Assembly (NCBI GenBank): GCA_007753915.1
Contig: CP036352.1
Coordinates: 3,287,306 to 3,351,305 of the forward strand
Source of the DNA: Phycisphaerae bacterium RAS2
Lineage (GTDB): Bacteria; Planctomycetota; Phycisphaerae; UBA1845; UTPLA1
Reading direction: 5' to 3'
Length of the DNA stretch: 64,000 bases
Program-made: the position numbers and the translations under genes
In this document: one piece after another, positions 15,983-23,944 of the stretch
Numbering within the stretch: position 1 is the first letter of the stretch
Layout of the letters: every line of letters begins with the position of its first letter
Notes under the pieces: generated by a model
Told to the model about the DNA's origin: nothing
Databases searched by the model: none
The model's input: only the letters and a program-made list of their open reading frames with translations

Positions 15983-17989
15983 ATGTCACTCCCGCGTGAC
16001 CCCTGCGCCCGCCTCGCATCGCCCCATTGCTTTGCTCGATTTGCACTGCTCGCGCTCGCGTGCGCAGTGCTGTCGGCCGGTGCCGCCTGCGACGCCGTGC
16101 GCCTCACAGGCTCCGGCAACAATGCCCCGGGCCAGTTCGGTTTCGGGAACGACGCTGCCGCACCTGCATCGGCAGAGGCCGCCCAGACCGAATCCGTCGC
16201 CCGCGACATCGAAGAGGCCGACGTGGTCAAGGTCGTCGGAGACCGTGTCTATGTCCTGAATCGCTACAAAGGGCTTATTATCATCGACGTGTCCGATCCC
16301 GGCCAGCCGACCGTGCTTGGCACCTTCGATCTTCGCGGCCGCGGCGTGGAGATGTACGTCGTCGCCGACCGCGTCTTCGCCCTGCTTAGCGCCGATTTCT
16401 TCTTTTATGCCGACGTTCTGCCGGTCCTGGGCGGCGCCGAACCGGGTGTCGCCGCCAGCCCGCCGCTCGTGCCCCAGAGCCGTCAACCCGATTTTGAAGG
16501 CAGCCAGCTTGCCATCGTCGATGTCAGCGATCCGACGCAGCCGGAATCCGAGGGCAAGATCAACCTCGTCGGCTATGCCAGCCAGAGCCGACGAGTCGGC
16601 GACATCATCTACGTCGTCGGCACCAGCCTTGCCGCCGGGCAGCCCAACGGCGATACGCAATCGCCGGATACCGGTGCGTTTGTTGTCTCCACTAACGCGT
16701 TCGTCGCTTCGGTAAACGTCGCCGATCCGGCCAACCCCGTGCCCGTGCAACGCGAGACCTTCGAGGGCGACAACGCCGTCATCCATGTCTCGACCACGAC
16801 CATCTTCGCCGGCAGCAGTGAATACGACTTCGACACCGGCGACGTCTCCACGCGCGTCACCGCGATCGACATCTCCGATCCGGCCGGCGCGATCAACGTC
16901 CGCGGCGATGTGCTCGTCCCCGGCTCGATCCGCAATCGCTTCTACATGGACGAATTCGACGGAGCCCTGCGCGTCGTCACCCAGTCCACCGGCTTCGGCT
17001 TCCGCGAGGTCGCGCTTTACACCTACGACGTGACCGACCTCGACGACATCCTCCCGCTCAGCAGCGTCGACATCATCCAGAACGAATCGCTTGAAGCCGT
17101 GCGCTTCGACGGCCCGCGCGGCTACGCCGTCACCTTCTTCCGAGTCGACCCGCTCTTTGTCCTCGATCTCTCCGACCCGGCCAACCCCGCCGTCACAGGC
17201 GAACTCGAAGTGCCCGGCTGGTCCACGCACATCGAGCCGCGCGGCGACCGGCTCATCGCGGTCGGCATCGACGACACGGACGGTCAGCGGCCTGCCGTCG
17301 CCTATTACGACGTGTCCGACCCGAGCAGCCCGCAGCAGCTCTCGCGCGTCATCCTCGGCCCGCCCGGTTCCTACACCGAGTCGGAGGCCACCTACGACGA
17401 GAAGGCGTTCAAGGTCGTGGACGAGTTGAACCTCATTGCGATTCCCTTCCGCCACGTCGAGTACCCCGCCGGGCCGACACCGGTTCCGGGCGAGCCGACG
17501 CCGTTCGACGATTCGCCGCCGGGCGCGGGCGAAGGCTCCGATTCATCAAGCCCCGGTTCGGCAGCGGAGATCAACCAGCCCATCTGTCAGAACGCGGTGC
17601 AGTTGGTCGACTTCTCCGACACGGCGCTCGTCCAGCGCGGCATCTTCGAACATCGCGGCCGCGTCGAACGCGTCGGCGTCATTGACGGCCGTGTCTTCGC
17701 GCTGTCGCAGGCATCCTTCCAGATGGTGGACATCGCCGACCGCGATGCACCCGCATCCACGGGCGTGGCCGACTTCTTCACCGACGAAGAGATGCCGTAC
17801 TACGCCGATGACTGCGGCTATATTTACTTCGGCGGCATCGACGAAGGATTCGGCCAGGCCGGTACGCTCGCGCAGCTTCTCGCTTCGCTGCTGAACAATT
17901 GCGGCGCGACCGGCGCCTTGCCGATGGCGGGCATTGTTGCGGGGTTCGTCGGAATGGCCCGCGTGCGCCGACGACGCCCGCGGACTTGA
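15983..17989 (+). CDS. Secreted beta-propeller protein with LVIVD-type repeats
   Basis: A 668-residue protein with an AAAGGAAA ribosome site before the ATG at 15983. The signal region (FALLALACAVLSAGAAC) ends in a lipobox-like Cys, so it may be a lipoprotein. The body contains at least six blade-like repeats built on the pattern LIIIDVSDPGQPTVLG: VDVSDPTQPE, VNVADPANPV, IDISDPAGAI, LDLSDPANPA, YDVSDPSSPQ and MVDIADRDAP. This is a beta-propeller of the LVIVD/WD-like kind. It ends with a hydrophobic helix and an Arg cluster (GIVAGFVGMARVRRRRPRT), resembling a C-terminal anchoring or sorting signal. The function is probably binding or scaffolding at the cell surface. A terminator follows at 18167. 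Confidence 0.82.
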   Translation: MSLPRDPCARLASPHCFARFALLALACAVLSAGAACDAVRLTGSGNNAPGQFGFGNDAAAPASAEAAQTESVARDIEEADVVKVVGDRVYVLNRYKGLIIIDVSDPGQPTVLGTFDLRGRGVEMYVVADRVFALLSADFFFYADVLPVLGGAEPGVAASPPLVPQSRQPDFEGSQLAIVDVSDPTQPESEGKINLVGYASQSRRVGDIIYVVGTSLAAGQPNGDTQSPDTGAFVVSTNAFVASVNVADPANPVPVQRETFEGDNAVIHVSTTTIFAGSSEYDFDTGDVSTRVTAIDISDPAGAINVRGDVLVPGSIRNRFYMDEFDGALRVVTQSTGFGFREVALYTYDVTDLDDILPLSSVDIIQNESLEAVRFDGPRGYAVTFFRVDPLFVLDLSDPANPAVTGELEVPGWSTHIEPRGDRLIAVGIDDTDGQRPAVAYYDVSDPSSPQQLSRVILGPPGSYTESEATYDEKAFKVVDELNLIAIPFRHVEYPAGPTPVPGEPTPFDDSPPGAGEGSDSSSPGSAAEINQPICQNAVQLVDFSDTALVQRGIFEHRGRVERVGVIDGRVFALSQASFQMVDIADRDAPASTGVADFFTDEEMPYYADDCGYIYFGGIDEGFGQAGTLAQLLASLLNNCGATGALPMAGIVAGFVGMARVRRRRPRT

Positions 17990-18028
17990 GCAACTTCCGC
18001 GCGGCATCCATCCGGTGTGCGATACGTT

Positions 18029-18119
18029 GCGCCAATTCGTCGCGCCAATTCGTCGCGCCAATTCGTCGCGCCAATTCGTCGCGCCAATTCGTCGCGCCAA
18101 TTCGTCGCGCCAATTCGTT
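18029..18119. repeat. Seven perfect tandem copies of a 13-base unit (GCGCCAATTCGTC)
   Basis: Starting at 18029 the unit GCGCCAATTCGTC is repeated seven times without gaps, the last copy ending in T. A degenerate eighth copy follows. It lies between the stop of the propeller gene and its terminator. There are no spacers, so it is a simple tandem repeat and not a CRISPR. Confidence 0.95.
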
Positions 18120-18166
18120 GCGCCGATTCCGAATGACGCCGCGCGACGCGTTTTTCTTCTCCCCTC

Positions 18167-18202
18167 GAAGCCGACGGATTGCAATCCGTCGGCTTCTTTC
18201 TT
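18167..18202 (+). terminator. Rho-independent terminator of the beta-propeller gene
   Basis: A perfect 14-bp inverted repeat (GAAGCCGACGGATT with AATCCGTCGGCTTC, two-base centre GC; 18167-18196) is followed by TTTCTT. It lies 178 bases after the propeller stop, beyond the 13-base tandem repeat. Confidence 0.85.
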
Positions 18203-18351
18203 GCGCAAGACACACTACCGGCGACAAGCCGATCGGCGAAGCGCATTCCAGCGAAACGTCCCCCGGCGATGCGCCCCCTGGCTGCTCGCCTTTTCCGCGC
18301 ACGTCGGCGCGGTATCATTCGCACGTTGCCGATTTCTCGGAACCGCCGCGA

Positions 18352-19230
18352 ATGAACACGCCTCCCGCACCGTCGTACGCCTCGCTCCCCACCGCACAGG
18401 GGTTGAGCGACCTTCCACGTGACGAACTGCTTCGCTACGGCCGGCAATTGGGCCTCGAGCTGGACCCCGACCTGCCTACCGGCTCACTGGTGGCGTCCAT
18501 ACGCACGCGACAGGAATTGCTGATCGAACTCGAACACGATGCCCTGCTGGATATCGTCGTCTGGGCGCGCCGGCCGGTGCGGCGTTCCGCGAGCAAGGAG
18601 GAACTGGCCCGCGAGATCGCCCGTATCGAGCGAACCAACTATGACAGTTTGCCTCTTCGCGGCCTCGTGGCCCTCGCGCGCCTGCGCGGCCTGCCCGCCT
18701 CGCCACACGAGAACGCCCACGACCTCATCGACCGCCTCAAGAAAGCCGAAGGTCTCCTGAAACGCTTCGCCCGCAAGCGCCGCCAATGGGTCACCTCGGT
18801 CATGACAAAGATGATCACCGGCGCGGAAGCGCCCGACGAAGGCGAGTACCAGTTTCTTCCCGAAGAGGGCGGCGACCTGGCGCGCGGGTCGCTCAAACAG
18901 CAAATCGAGCAGCACGGACTGGTCGGCGGCATCGCCAGCCGCCTGCGCGGCGCGGCCGACGATTACATCAAGATCAAACTCGACGAAATCGAGCTGCGCA
19001 TCGACGCGAAGCTGATGGAGATCGACAAGCGCCTCGCCGAATGGCGCGACCGTGAAGTCGCCAACCGCCTCAAGATCCTGCGCATCACGCTGATGTTCTC
19101 CGCGCTTGTCGCCGCCATCTCGCTCGGCTATAAATGGTTCGCGGATCGCACGCTGCCCGGGCCGGTCAAGGATTCTCCGCCCGCAGCCGTCGCGCCGAAT
19201 AGCGCCGAGCCGATGCCGCTGAAGAATTAA
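18352..19230 (+). CDS. Membrane-anchored coiled-coil protein of unknown function
   Basis: A 292-residue protein. Residues about 15-125 are helical, with repeated SAP/LEM-like segments (LPRDELLRYGRQLGLEL, LPLRGLVALARLRGLPA). A basic region (RFARKRRQW) and a charged coiled coil around residues 195-240 follow (KIKLDEIELRIDAKLMEIDKRL). One C-terminal membrane helix is at about 248-268 (LMFSALVAAISLGYKWF), with a short Pro-rich tail outside. The open frame continues upstream through the tandem repeat, but that part is repeat-derived. The Clp N-domain gene starts 17 bases after its stop, so the two probably form an operon. I do not recognise a family. Confidence 0.75.
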   Translation: MNTPPAPSYASLPTAQGLSDLPRDELLRYGRQLGLELDPDLPTGSLVASIRTRQELLIELEHDALLDIVVWARRPVRRSASKEELAREIARIERTNYDSLPLRGLVALARLRGLPASPHENAHDLIDRLKKAEGLLKRFARKRRQWVTSVMTKMITGAEAPDEGEYQFLPEEGGDLARGSLKQQIEQHGLVGGIASRLRGAADDYIKIKLDEIELRIDAKLMEIDKRLAEWRDREVANRLKILRITLMFSALVAAISLGYKWFADRTLPGPVKDSPPAAVAPNSAEPMPLKN

Positions 19231-19247
19231 CACGACCCAGGGACACG

Positions 19248-19688
19248 ATGCACGAAAAACTCACGAGCCGAATGGAGGCCATCATCCGTTTGTCGCAGCG
19301 CATCGCGCGCGACTACGAGCAAGACTACGTCGGCACCGAGCACCTTCTGCTCGCCGTGCTCGAGGAAGGCACCGGCGTCGGCGCAGAGATTCTCAAAGAA
19401 CTCGGAATCGACCTGCCCAAAGCCAAAAACGCTGTCGATCGCCTCATCAAGGCCAGCCTTGAAGATACCTGGGTCTTCGGCCGTCTGCCCGGCACGCCGC
19501 ATTTTCGAAATGTGATGGCCGTGGCGATTGAAGAAGCGCGACACTTCTCCAGCAAGGTCGTCTGCAGCGAGCACCTGCTGCTCGCCCTCGCTCGGGAAGA
19601 CGGCAGCGTCGCCCAGGCAGCCCTTCATGACCTCGGCGTCCGGGTGGACACCCTTCGCGCCGCGGTCCAGAATCGCCTAAGTCAATGA
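19248..19688 (+). CDS. Stand-alone Clp N-domain (ClpC/ClpS-partner-like) protein
   Basis: A 146-residue protein made entirely of two Clp N repeats: YVGTEHLLLAVLEEGTGVGAE (split by GTEHLLLA, about residue 30) and VVCSEHLLLALAREDGSVAQ (about residue 107). These repeats normally form the first 150 residues of ClpC/ClpA, where they bind substrates and adaptors. Here no AAA+ modules follow, so the protein may compete for substrates or adaptors or act as an adaptor itself. There is a short AGGGA ribosome site. It follows the membrane coiled-coil gene and probably shares its mRNA. The full-length ClpC is not in the window. Confidence 0.88.
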   Translation: MHEKLTSRMEAIIRLSQRIARDYEQDYVGTEHLLLAVLEEGTGVGAEILKELGIDLPKAKNAVDRLIKASLEDTWVFGRLPGTPHFRNVMAVAIEEARHFSSKVVCSEHLLLALAREDGSVAQAALHDLGVRVDTLRAAVQNRLSQ

Positions 19689-19740
19689 AACGCGATGCCG
19701 ACGATCACGCGGCACCCCGACAAGAAGAAAGTCTCTGCGG

Positions 19741-20289
19741 CTAGCTCAACCCGATGACACCGGCCGATTGCGGACCGCGCTGCTCCCAGTTCTTGCGCAC
19801 CAGGCCCAGCCCGTACACGCAATACTCAAACTGTTCGCTTAGCGCCCGCAGCACGCCGGCCGGCGGCCGCGTGTCGCTCGTGCTCAACCGCGAGGCGATG
19901 TCGTACGACCGCTTGCCCTGCTCGAAATAGGAAATGAGATCGTCGCGCGTGCGCCGCCGGTGTAGCCGCCGCAGGTTCTCCGGATAGACACCCGTCCAGA
20001 AGAGCGTGTAGTCGCCGATCTGCCGGTGGATCAATCGTTGCCGCGCCTCGCCCGTCGGCGCGCCGTTCGGCAGCGCTGCCGCCAGCATCTCCGCGAGATC
20101 CGCCACGCGCTGGCCGCTGCCGTCCTCCAATGTCGTGATCCGCTCAACGTGGATGTACTGCGTCAGCAGATCGACGAGGTAGTCCAGCACACCCGGGTCA
20201 CACAGCCCCAGCTCCGTCTGGAAACACTCCTCCACCAGCCCGGCGAACCATCGCCGGATCGCGCTTTCGTGTGTTGGCTGTTCCATCAT
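19741..20289 (-). CDS. Conserved-looking hypothetical protein
   Basis: A 182-residue protein, started at the ATG at 20289 because a GAGGAG ribosome site lies nine bases upstream; an in-frame ATG at 20307 has none. It is mostly helical and contains QTELGLCDPGVLDYLVDLLTQYI (cut: LGLCDPGVLDYLVDLL), a central GDYTLFWTGVYPENL segment and QFEYCVYGLGLVRKNWEQ near the end. No signal or membrane helix is present. I recall similar unnamed proteins in planctomycetes but cannot verify this. It converges on the Clp N-domain gene. Confidence 0.7.
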   Translation of the reverse strand: MMEQPTHESAIRRWFAGLVEECFQTELGLCDPGVLDYLVDLLTQYIHVERITTLEDGSGQRVADLAEMLAAALPNGAPTGEARQRLIHRQIGDYTLFWTGVYPENLRRLHRRRTRDDLISYFEQGKRSYDIASRLSTSDTRPPAGVLRALSEQFEYCVYGLGLVRKNWEQRGPQSAGVIGLS

Positions 20290-20456
20290 CAGCGCTGCTC
20301 CTCGCATCCACGCCCGTCACGCTGCGGCAACCGCCCTTCACGGCCGCCCGCTGCGCGACGCTTATTTCATCGTAGGATTCGGACGCGCCGCGGTAAAGAA
20401 TTTGCCGACCGAATCCCTCCAATTATCATTATCGGCCGACGCTACGCGGTGCTCCG

Positions 20457-21569
20457 ATACGAACCGAACTGCTCCATTTCAACCTCCCGCCCGAACGAAT
20501 TGCCCAGGCGCCGTGCCACCCGCGCGACGCCGCGCGGCTCATGGTGCTCGATCGCGCGACCGGCGAAGTCCGGCACAGCGTGTTTCGGGACTTGCACCAC
20601 TTTCTGCGACCTGCTGACCTGCTGGTGCGCAACGTCTCTCGCGTTCTGCCCGCCCGATTCACCGCCCGCCGCGCAACCGGCGCTCACCTCGACGCGCTCT
20701 TTGTTCGCGCCGACGCGCCCGATCAATGGACCGTTCTTCTGACCGGCGCCGGTCGACTTCGCGCCGGCGAATCGCTCGAACTCGTCGGCTGCGACGCGCG
20801 CATCACGCTCCTGGATCGACTCGAACGCGGCCTCTGTCGCGTACAACTCTCCCAGCCGCAACCCGCCGAGCCGCTCCTGTCGCGCATTGGCCGCGCCCCG
20901 CTGCCGCCGTACATCCGCCGTGCCAAAGCCGCTGCGGACCCGCGGGACGCGTCAGACCGCGACGAGTATCAAACAGTCTATGCCGCCGAAGCCGGCTCCG
21001 TCGCCGCGCCCACCGCCGGCATGCACTTCACTTCCGAACAGCTGGACCAGCTCCGCCGCGCGGGCGTTAACACGGCCGATGTCATTCTCCACGTCGGCCT
21101 CGGTACGTTCGCGCCGGTTGAAGCCGACGATCTCGACCAGCACCCGATGCACACCGAGTCGTTCGACCTCCCGGACGCAACCGTGCGCGCCATCAACGCC
21201 GCCCGTCGCGCCGGCGGCCGCATCGTCGCCGTCGGAACCACAACCGTCCGCGTGCTGGAATCGGTCGCTGTGCAAGTTGCAGATTCTTCGAACGGCGGCA
21301 TCGCGGCGAACGAGCGTGAGCGCGACAGCGATCAGGCAGGCATCGCTCCACTTCGCGCAATGGCCGGATCGACAAACATCCTCATCCAGCCGCCGTGGCA
21401 GTTCCGCGCGGTCGACGCCCTGATCACAAACTTCCACCTTCCCGGCAGCACCCTTTTGGCCCTCGTCGCCGCCTTCGCCGGCCTGGAGCGCACTCTCGAC
21501 GCCTACCGAATCGCTATCGAAAACGATTACCGGTTCTTCAGCTACGGCGATGCGATGCTAATTGTCTAA
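20457..21569 (+). CDS. queA: S-adenosylmethionine:tRNA ribosyltransferase-isomerase, apparently without a normal start codon
   Basis: QueA transfers and rearranges the ribosyl part of SAM onto preQ1 at position 34 of tRNA, forming epoxyqueuosine. Family blocks are present: LPPERIAQ, RDAARLMVLDR, LLVRNVSRVLPAR, EYQTVYA, GSVAAPTAGMHFT, ILHVGLGTFAPV, HTESFDLP, GTTTVRVLE and NFHLPGSTLL, with DYRFFSYGDAMLI at the end. The conserved N-terminus extends upstream of the first in-frame ATG (20541). Alignment with the usual M-x5-F-x-LP start places the initiator at 20457, where the codon is ATA. No ATG/GTG/TTG was found in frame upstream. The total would be 370 residues, normal for QueA. A sequencing error (ATG to ATA) or a rare AUA start is possible. 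Confidence 0.9.
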   Translation: MRTELLHFNLPPERIAQAPCHPRDAARLMVLDRATGEVRHSVFRDLHHFLRPADLLVRNVSRVLPARFTARRATGAHLDALFVRADAPDQWTVLLTGAGRLRAGESLELVGCDARITLLDRLERGLCRVQLSQPQPAEPLLSRIGRAPLPPYIRRAKAAADPRDASDRDEYQTVYAAEAGSVAAPTAGMHFTSEQLDQLRRAGVNTADVILHVGLGTFAPVEADDLDQHPMHTESFDLPDATVRAINAARRAGGRIVAVGTTTVRVLESVAVQVADSSNGGIAANERERDSDQAGIAPLRAMAGSTNILIQPPWQFRAVDALITNFHLPGSTLLALVAAFAGLERTLDAYRIAIENDYRFFSYGDAMLIV

Positions 21570-21666
21570 CTCCAGCGCGCGGCTCGAAACTCGATTGTCC
21601 CTCGCCCTTGCACGCCACCTGCCCCTTGGTGAAAATGATGAATAGCGATTGAGGACATCTGAACAA

Positions 21667-21783
21667 CCGAGCCGCGACCGTCAGGGAGCGCCGAGCAACG
21701 CTTGCGAATTGAGCCAAACTTCATCTGGGGTGATTCACCCCAATTCAGACATCGCGCGGCGCTCCCTGACGGTCGCGGCTCGG
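21667..21783. repeat. 27-base perfect inverted repeat element (MITE- or REP-like)
   Basis: CCGAGCCGCGACCGTCAGGG... (27 bases, 21667-21693) is the exact reverse complement of 21757-21783. The 63-base centre contains a further palindrome TGGGGTGATTCACCCCA. It is non-coding, between queA and the pterin dehydratase gene, and its form suggests a miniature mobile or REP-type element. Confidence 0.85.
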
Positions 21784-21843
21784 AACGTCACCGATACGCA
21801 GAGTAATTCGAAGGCCCCTACTCGCAATTCAAAGGAACTGCTT

Positions 21844-22173
21844 ATGTCCGACCTCGCCAACCAGGAATGCGTCCCCTGCAAGGGCGGCGTGCCGCCGATG
21901 CAGCCCGATGCCATCCGAGCCATGCTCACCCAGCTCGACGGCTGGGCCGCGGAGAACAACCACCACCTCGTGCGGTCGTTTCCGTTTCCAAACTTCGTCA
22001 CCGCCCTCGCATTCGTCAACCGCGTCGGCGAGCTGGCCGAGCAACAGGGTCACCACCCGGACATCTACCTCGCATGGGGCATGGTCCGTATCACAATCTG
22101 GACACACAAGATCGACGGCCTCACCGAGAGCGATTTCATCCTCGCCGCCAAGATCGATAATCTGCCCCGATAA
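21844..22173 (+). CDS. phhB: Pterin-4a-carbinolamine dehydratase
   Basis: A 109-residue protein started at the ATG at 21844, which has an AAGGAA ribosome site; the frame upstream covers the inverted repeat. The family signature is clear: F-x-F-x2-F-x2-A-LAFVNRVGELAE, then QQGHHPDIYLAWG with the catalytic His pair, and TIWTHKIDGLTESDF with the third His. It dehydrates 4a-hydroxy-tetrahydropterin to recycle the pterin cofactor. No aromatic hydroxylase gene is adjacent. It has an N-terminal extension with two Cys (CVPCKG) as in many bacterial members. Confidence 0.93.
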   Translation: MSDLANQECVPCKGGVPPMQPDAIRAMLTQLDGWAAENNHHLVRSFPFPNFVTALAFVNRVGELAEQQGHHPDIYLAWGMVRITIWTHKIDGLTESDFILAAKIDNLPR

Positions 22174-22291
22174 CGACTCCAATGAACTGATTGCGCGAGC
22201 AGTCGTTGCCTTCAGTGCCGCCCGGTTCGACCCGATGCTATAGTGAATCAGGGGGCGATCGTTTTCGGTCGTTTCCGATGGGAGGCGTGGC

Positions 22292-22672
22292 GTGTTAAAA
22301 CTCAAGACTGCTAACCTGCGAGATCGCAACACCACCACCCGCGCCGCGCGAAGGGTCGTTTCCTTCGCTGCGCTTACATGGGTCATCGCTCTCTCCGGCT
22401 GCGGCACGCTCGAAGGTTTCGCGGGCTTCGGCTACTCCTCTCCCGCCGGCTCCATCAATTTCGCCCAGGCCCCGCGCGCTCCGGGCAGCGGAGACCCGTT
22501 CCTGAACGCAGGCGGGTCAGGCGACTCGCAGAATCCAATCTTCTTCCCCGGCACGGGCAATACCTTCAATAACCCTACCAACAACCCACCCACCAACGAA
22601 CCCACCGATTCCCCTCCCAGCAACCCCAGCACCAGCCCGGGCGGAACCTCCAACACGGGCGGCGGCGGCTGA
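22292..22672 (+). CDS. Small lipoprotein with low-complexity Asn/Pro/Thr tail
   Basis: A 126-residue protein with a GTG start at 22292 preceded by a GGGAGG site. The N-terminus is basic, then a hydrophobic stretch (VVSFAALTWVIAL) leads to the lipobox LSGC (Cys about 37), so the protein is probably lipid-anchored. The mature part is short and low in complexity: Gly/Ser, then NPTNNPPTNEPTDSPPSNPS and a Gly tail. It looks unstructured. No family is recognised. Confidence 0.7.
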   Translation: MLKLKTANLRDRNTTTRAARRVVSFAALTWVIALSGCGTLEGFAGFGYSSPAGSINFAQAPRAPGSGDPFLNAGGSGDSQNPIFFPGTGNTFNNPTNNPPTNEPTDSPPSNPSTSPGGTSNTGGGG

Positions 22673-22851
22673 TTCCTTTCCGCACTTCGCGCCCGCGCAC
22701 ATTGCCCCGTCATGCCCTACAATCCACGACCCGTCACGCAAAGCAGGCGTGACCGTCCGTCGACGATGCCGCGTGACGCTCAAGTTCGGCGTCCCTTGAT
22801 CGCGGCCATTGGCGGCAACGCGCCTCACAGGAACCCATCAACGATTCAACC

Positions 22852-23874
22852 ATGCCGCGCGAACGCATTCAAAAAATCCTTGCCGCAGCCGGATTCGGCT
22901 CCCGCCGAAGCTGTGAACAACTCGTCCTGGACGGCCGCGTCAGCGTCAATGGGCAGACGCTCCACGAATTGCCCGCTCTGGCCGACCTCGCAACGGACCG
23001 CATCGTCGTGGACGGCAAACCGGTCCAATCCGAGCAATCTGTCTATTATCTCCTGAACAAGCCGCCCGGCGTCCTCTGCACCAACAACGATCCTTCCGGT
23101 CGCACCCGCGCCTGCGACCTTCTGCACGGCGTGCGCGAGCGCATTTTCCCCGTCGGCCGGCTCGATGCTGACTCGATGGGCCTGCTCATCATGACCAACG
23201 ACGGCGCGCTGGCACAAAAACTCACCCATCCGCGCTACGGCGTCCCCAAGACCTACCGCGCCGAAATCGCCGGCGTCCCCACCGAGGCCGACATCCAGAA
23301 ACTTCGCACCGGTGTCTGGCTCTCCGAAGGCAAGACCGCTCCGGCACAGGTCCGCGTCGTGCATCGCCAGCGCGACCACGCCATCCTCGAAATCACGCTC
23401 CGCGAAGGCCGCAACCGCGAAATCCGGCGCATGCTCGCCAAGCTCGGCCATAACGTCCGCCGACTCGTGCGAATCTGTGTCGGAAAACTGTCGATTCACA
23501 AACTCGGCGTCGGCGCCTACCGCAAGCTCACGCCCGATGAGATCAAGTACCTCCGCGGCCTGGCGGACAAAGTCCCCGGCCACGCAGCACACGAACAAGC
23601 CGTCCCGCGCCGCAGACCATCACGCGGCCCGCGCACCGGCCCCTCGCGACGCTCAAACTCCGATTCAACACGCAGCCCGCGAACCGACACAGCGCGCACG
23701 GCGGAAGCCAAGTTCCCGCGCGGCCCGCGAAACGCGTTTGATAACTCGTCTGGTCGACCCAATTCTCGCCGCGGCGCCGGCAAGAATTCCGCCGCAAATC
23801 ACAACACGTCGCGCCGCGAGGGCCCGAAGCCTCGCCCCGCCCCGCGCAAACGCCGAATCATCGGCCCGGCTTGA
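22852..23874 (+). CDS. rluB: 23S rRNA pseudouridine synthase of the RluB/RsuA family
   Basis: A 340-residue protein. Residues 1-60 are an S4 RNA-binding domain (RIQKILAAAGFGSRRSCEQLV ... VNGQ). The catalytic domain has VYYLLNKPPGVLCT, FPVGRLDADSMGLLIMTNDG with the catalytic Asp in GRLDADS, the KTY motif (PKTYRAEI) and EGRNREIRRM. RluB makes pseudouridine 2605 (E. coli numbering) in 23S rRNA; RsuA-like relatives cannot be fully excluded. A long Arg/Ser/Pro-rich basic tail of about 90 residues follows the domain, as in many bacterial RluB proteins, and probably binds RNA. Confidence 0.92.
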   Translation: MPRERIQKILAAAGFGSRRSCEQLVLDGRVSVNGQTLHELPALADLATDRIVVDGKPVQSEQSVYYLLNKPPGVLCTNNDPSGRTRACDLLHGVRERIFPVGRLDADSMGLLIMTNDGALAQKLTHPRYGVPKTYRAEIAGVPTEADIQKLRTGVWLSEGKTAPAQVRVVHRQRDHAILEITLREGRNREIRRMLAKLGHNVRRLVRICVGKLSIHKLGVGAYRKLTPDEIKYLRGLADKVPGHAAHEQAVPRRRPSRGPRTGPSRRSNSDSTRSPRTDTARTAEAKFPRGPRNAFDNSSGRPNSRRGAGKNSAANHNTSRREGPKPRPAPRKRRIIGPA

Positions 23875-23917
23875 TCCCCAAGCCCGCCCTCCGCTCTCCG
23901 CGCCTTTGTTTCGACTT

Positions 23918-23944
23918 TTCGACGTTTCGACGTTTCGACGTTTC
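23918..23944. repeat. TTTCGACG repeat directly after the pyrD stop codon
   Basis: On the plus strand the sequence reads as near-tandem TTTCGAC/TTTTCGACG units (about four copies). It ends exactly at the stop codon of the minus-strand pyrD gene. The same unit follows two other minus-strand genes, at 27676-27721 and 34996-35024. Confidence 0.8.

Noticed and set aside
18012-18200. CRISPR-like reading of the GCGCCAATTCGTC repeat
   Set aside because: Units are contiguous with no spacers and no cas genes are present.
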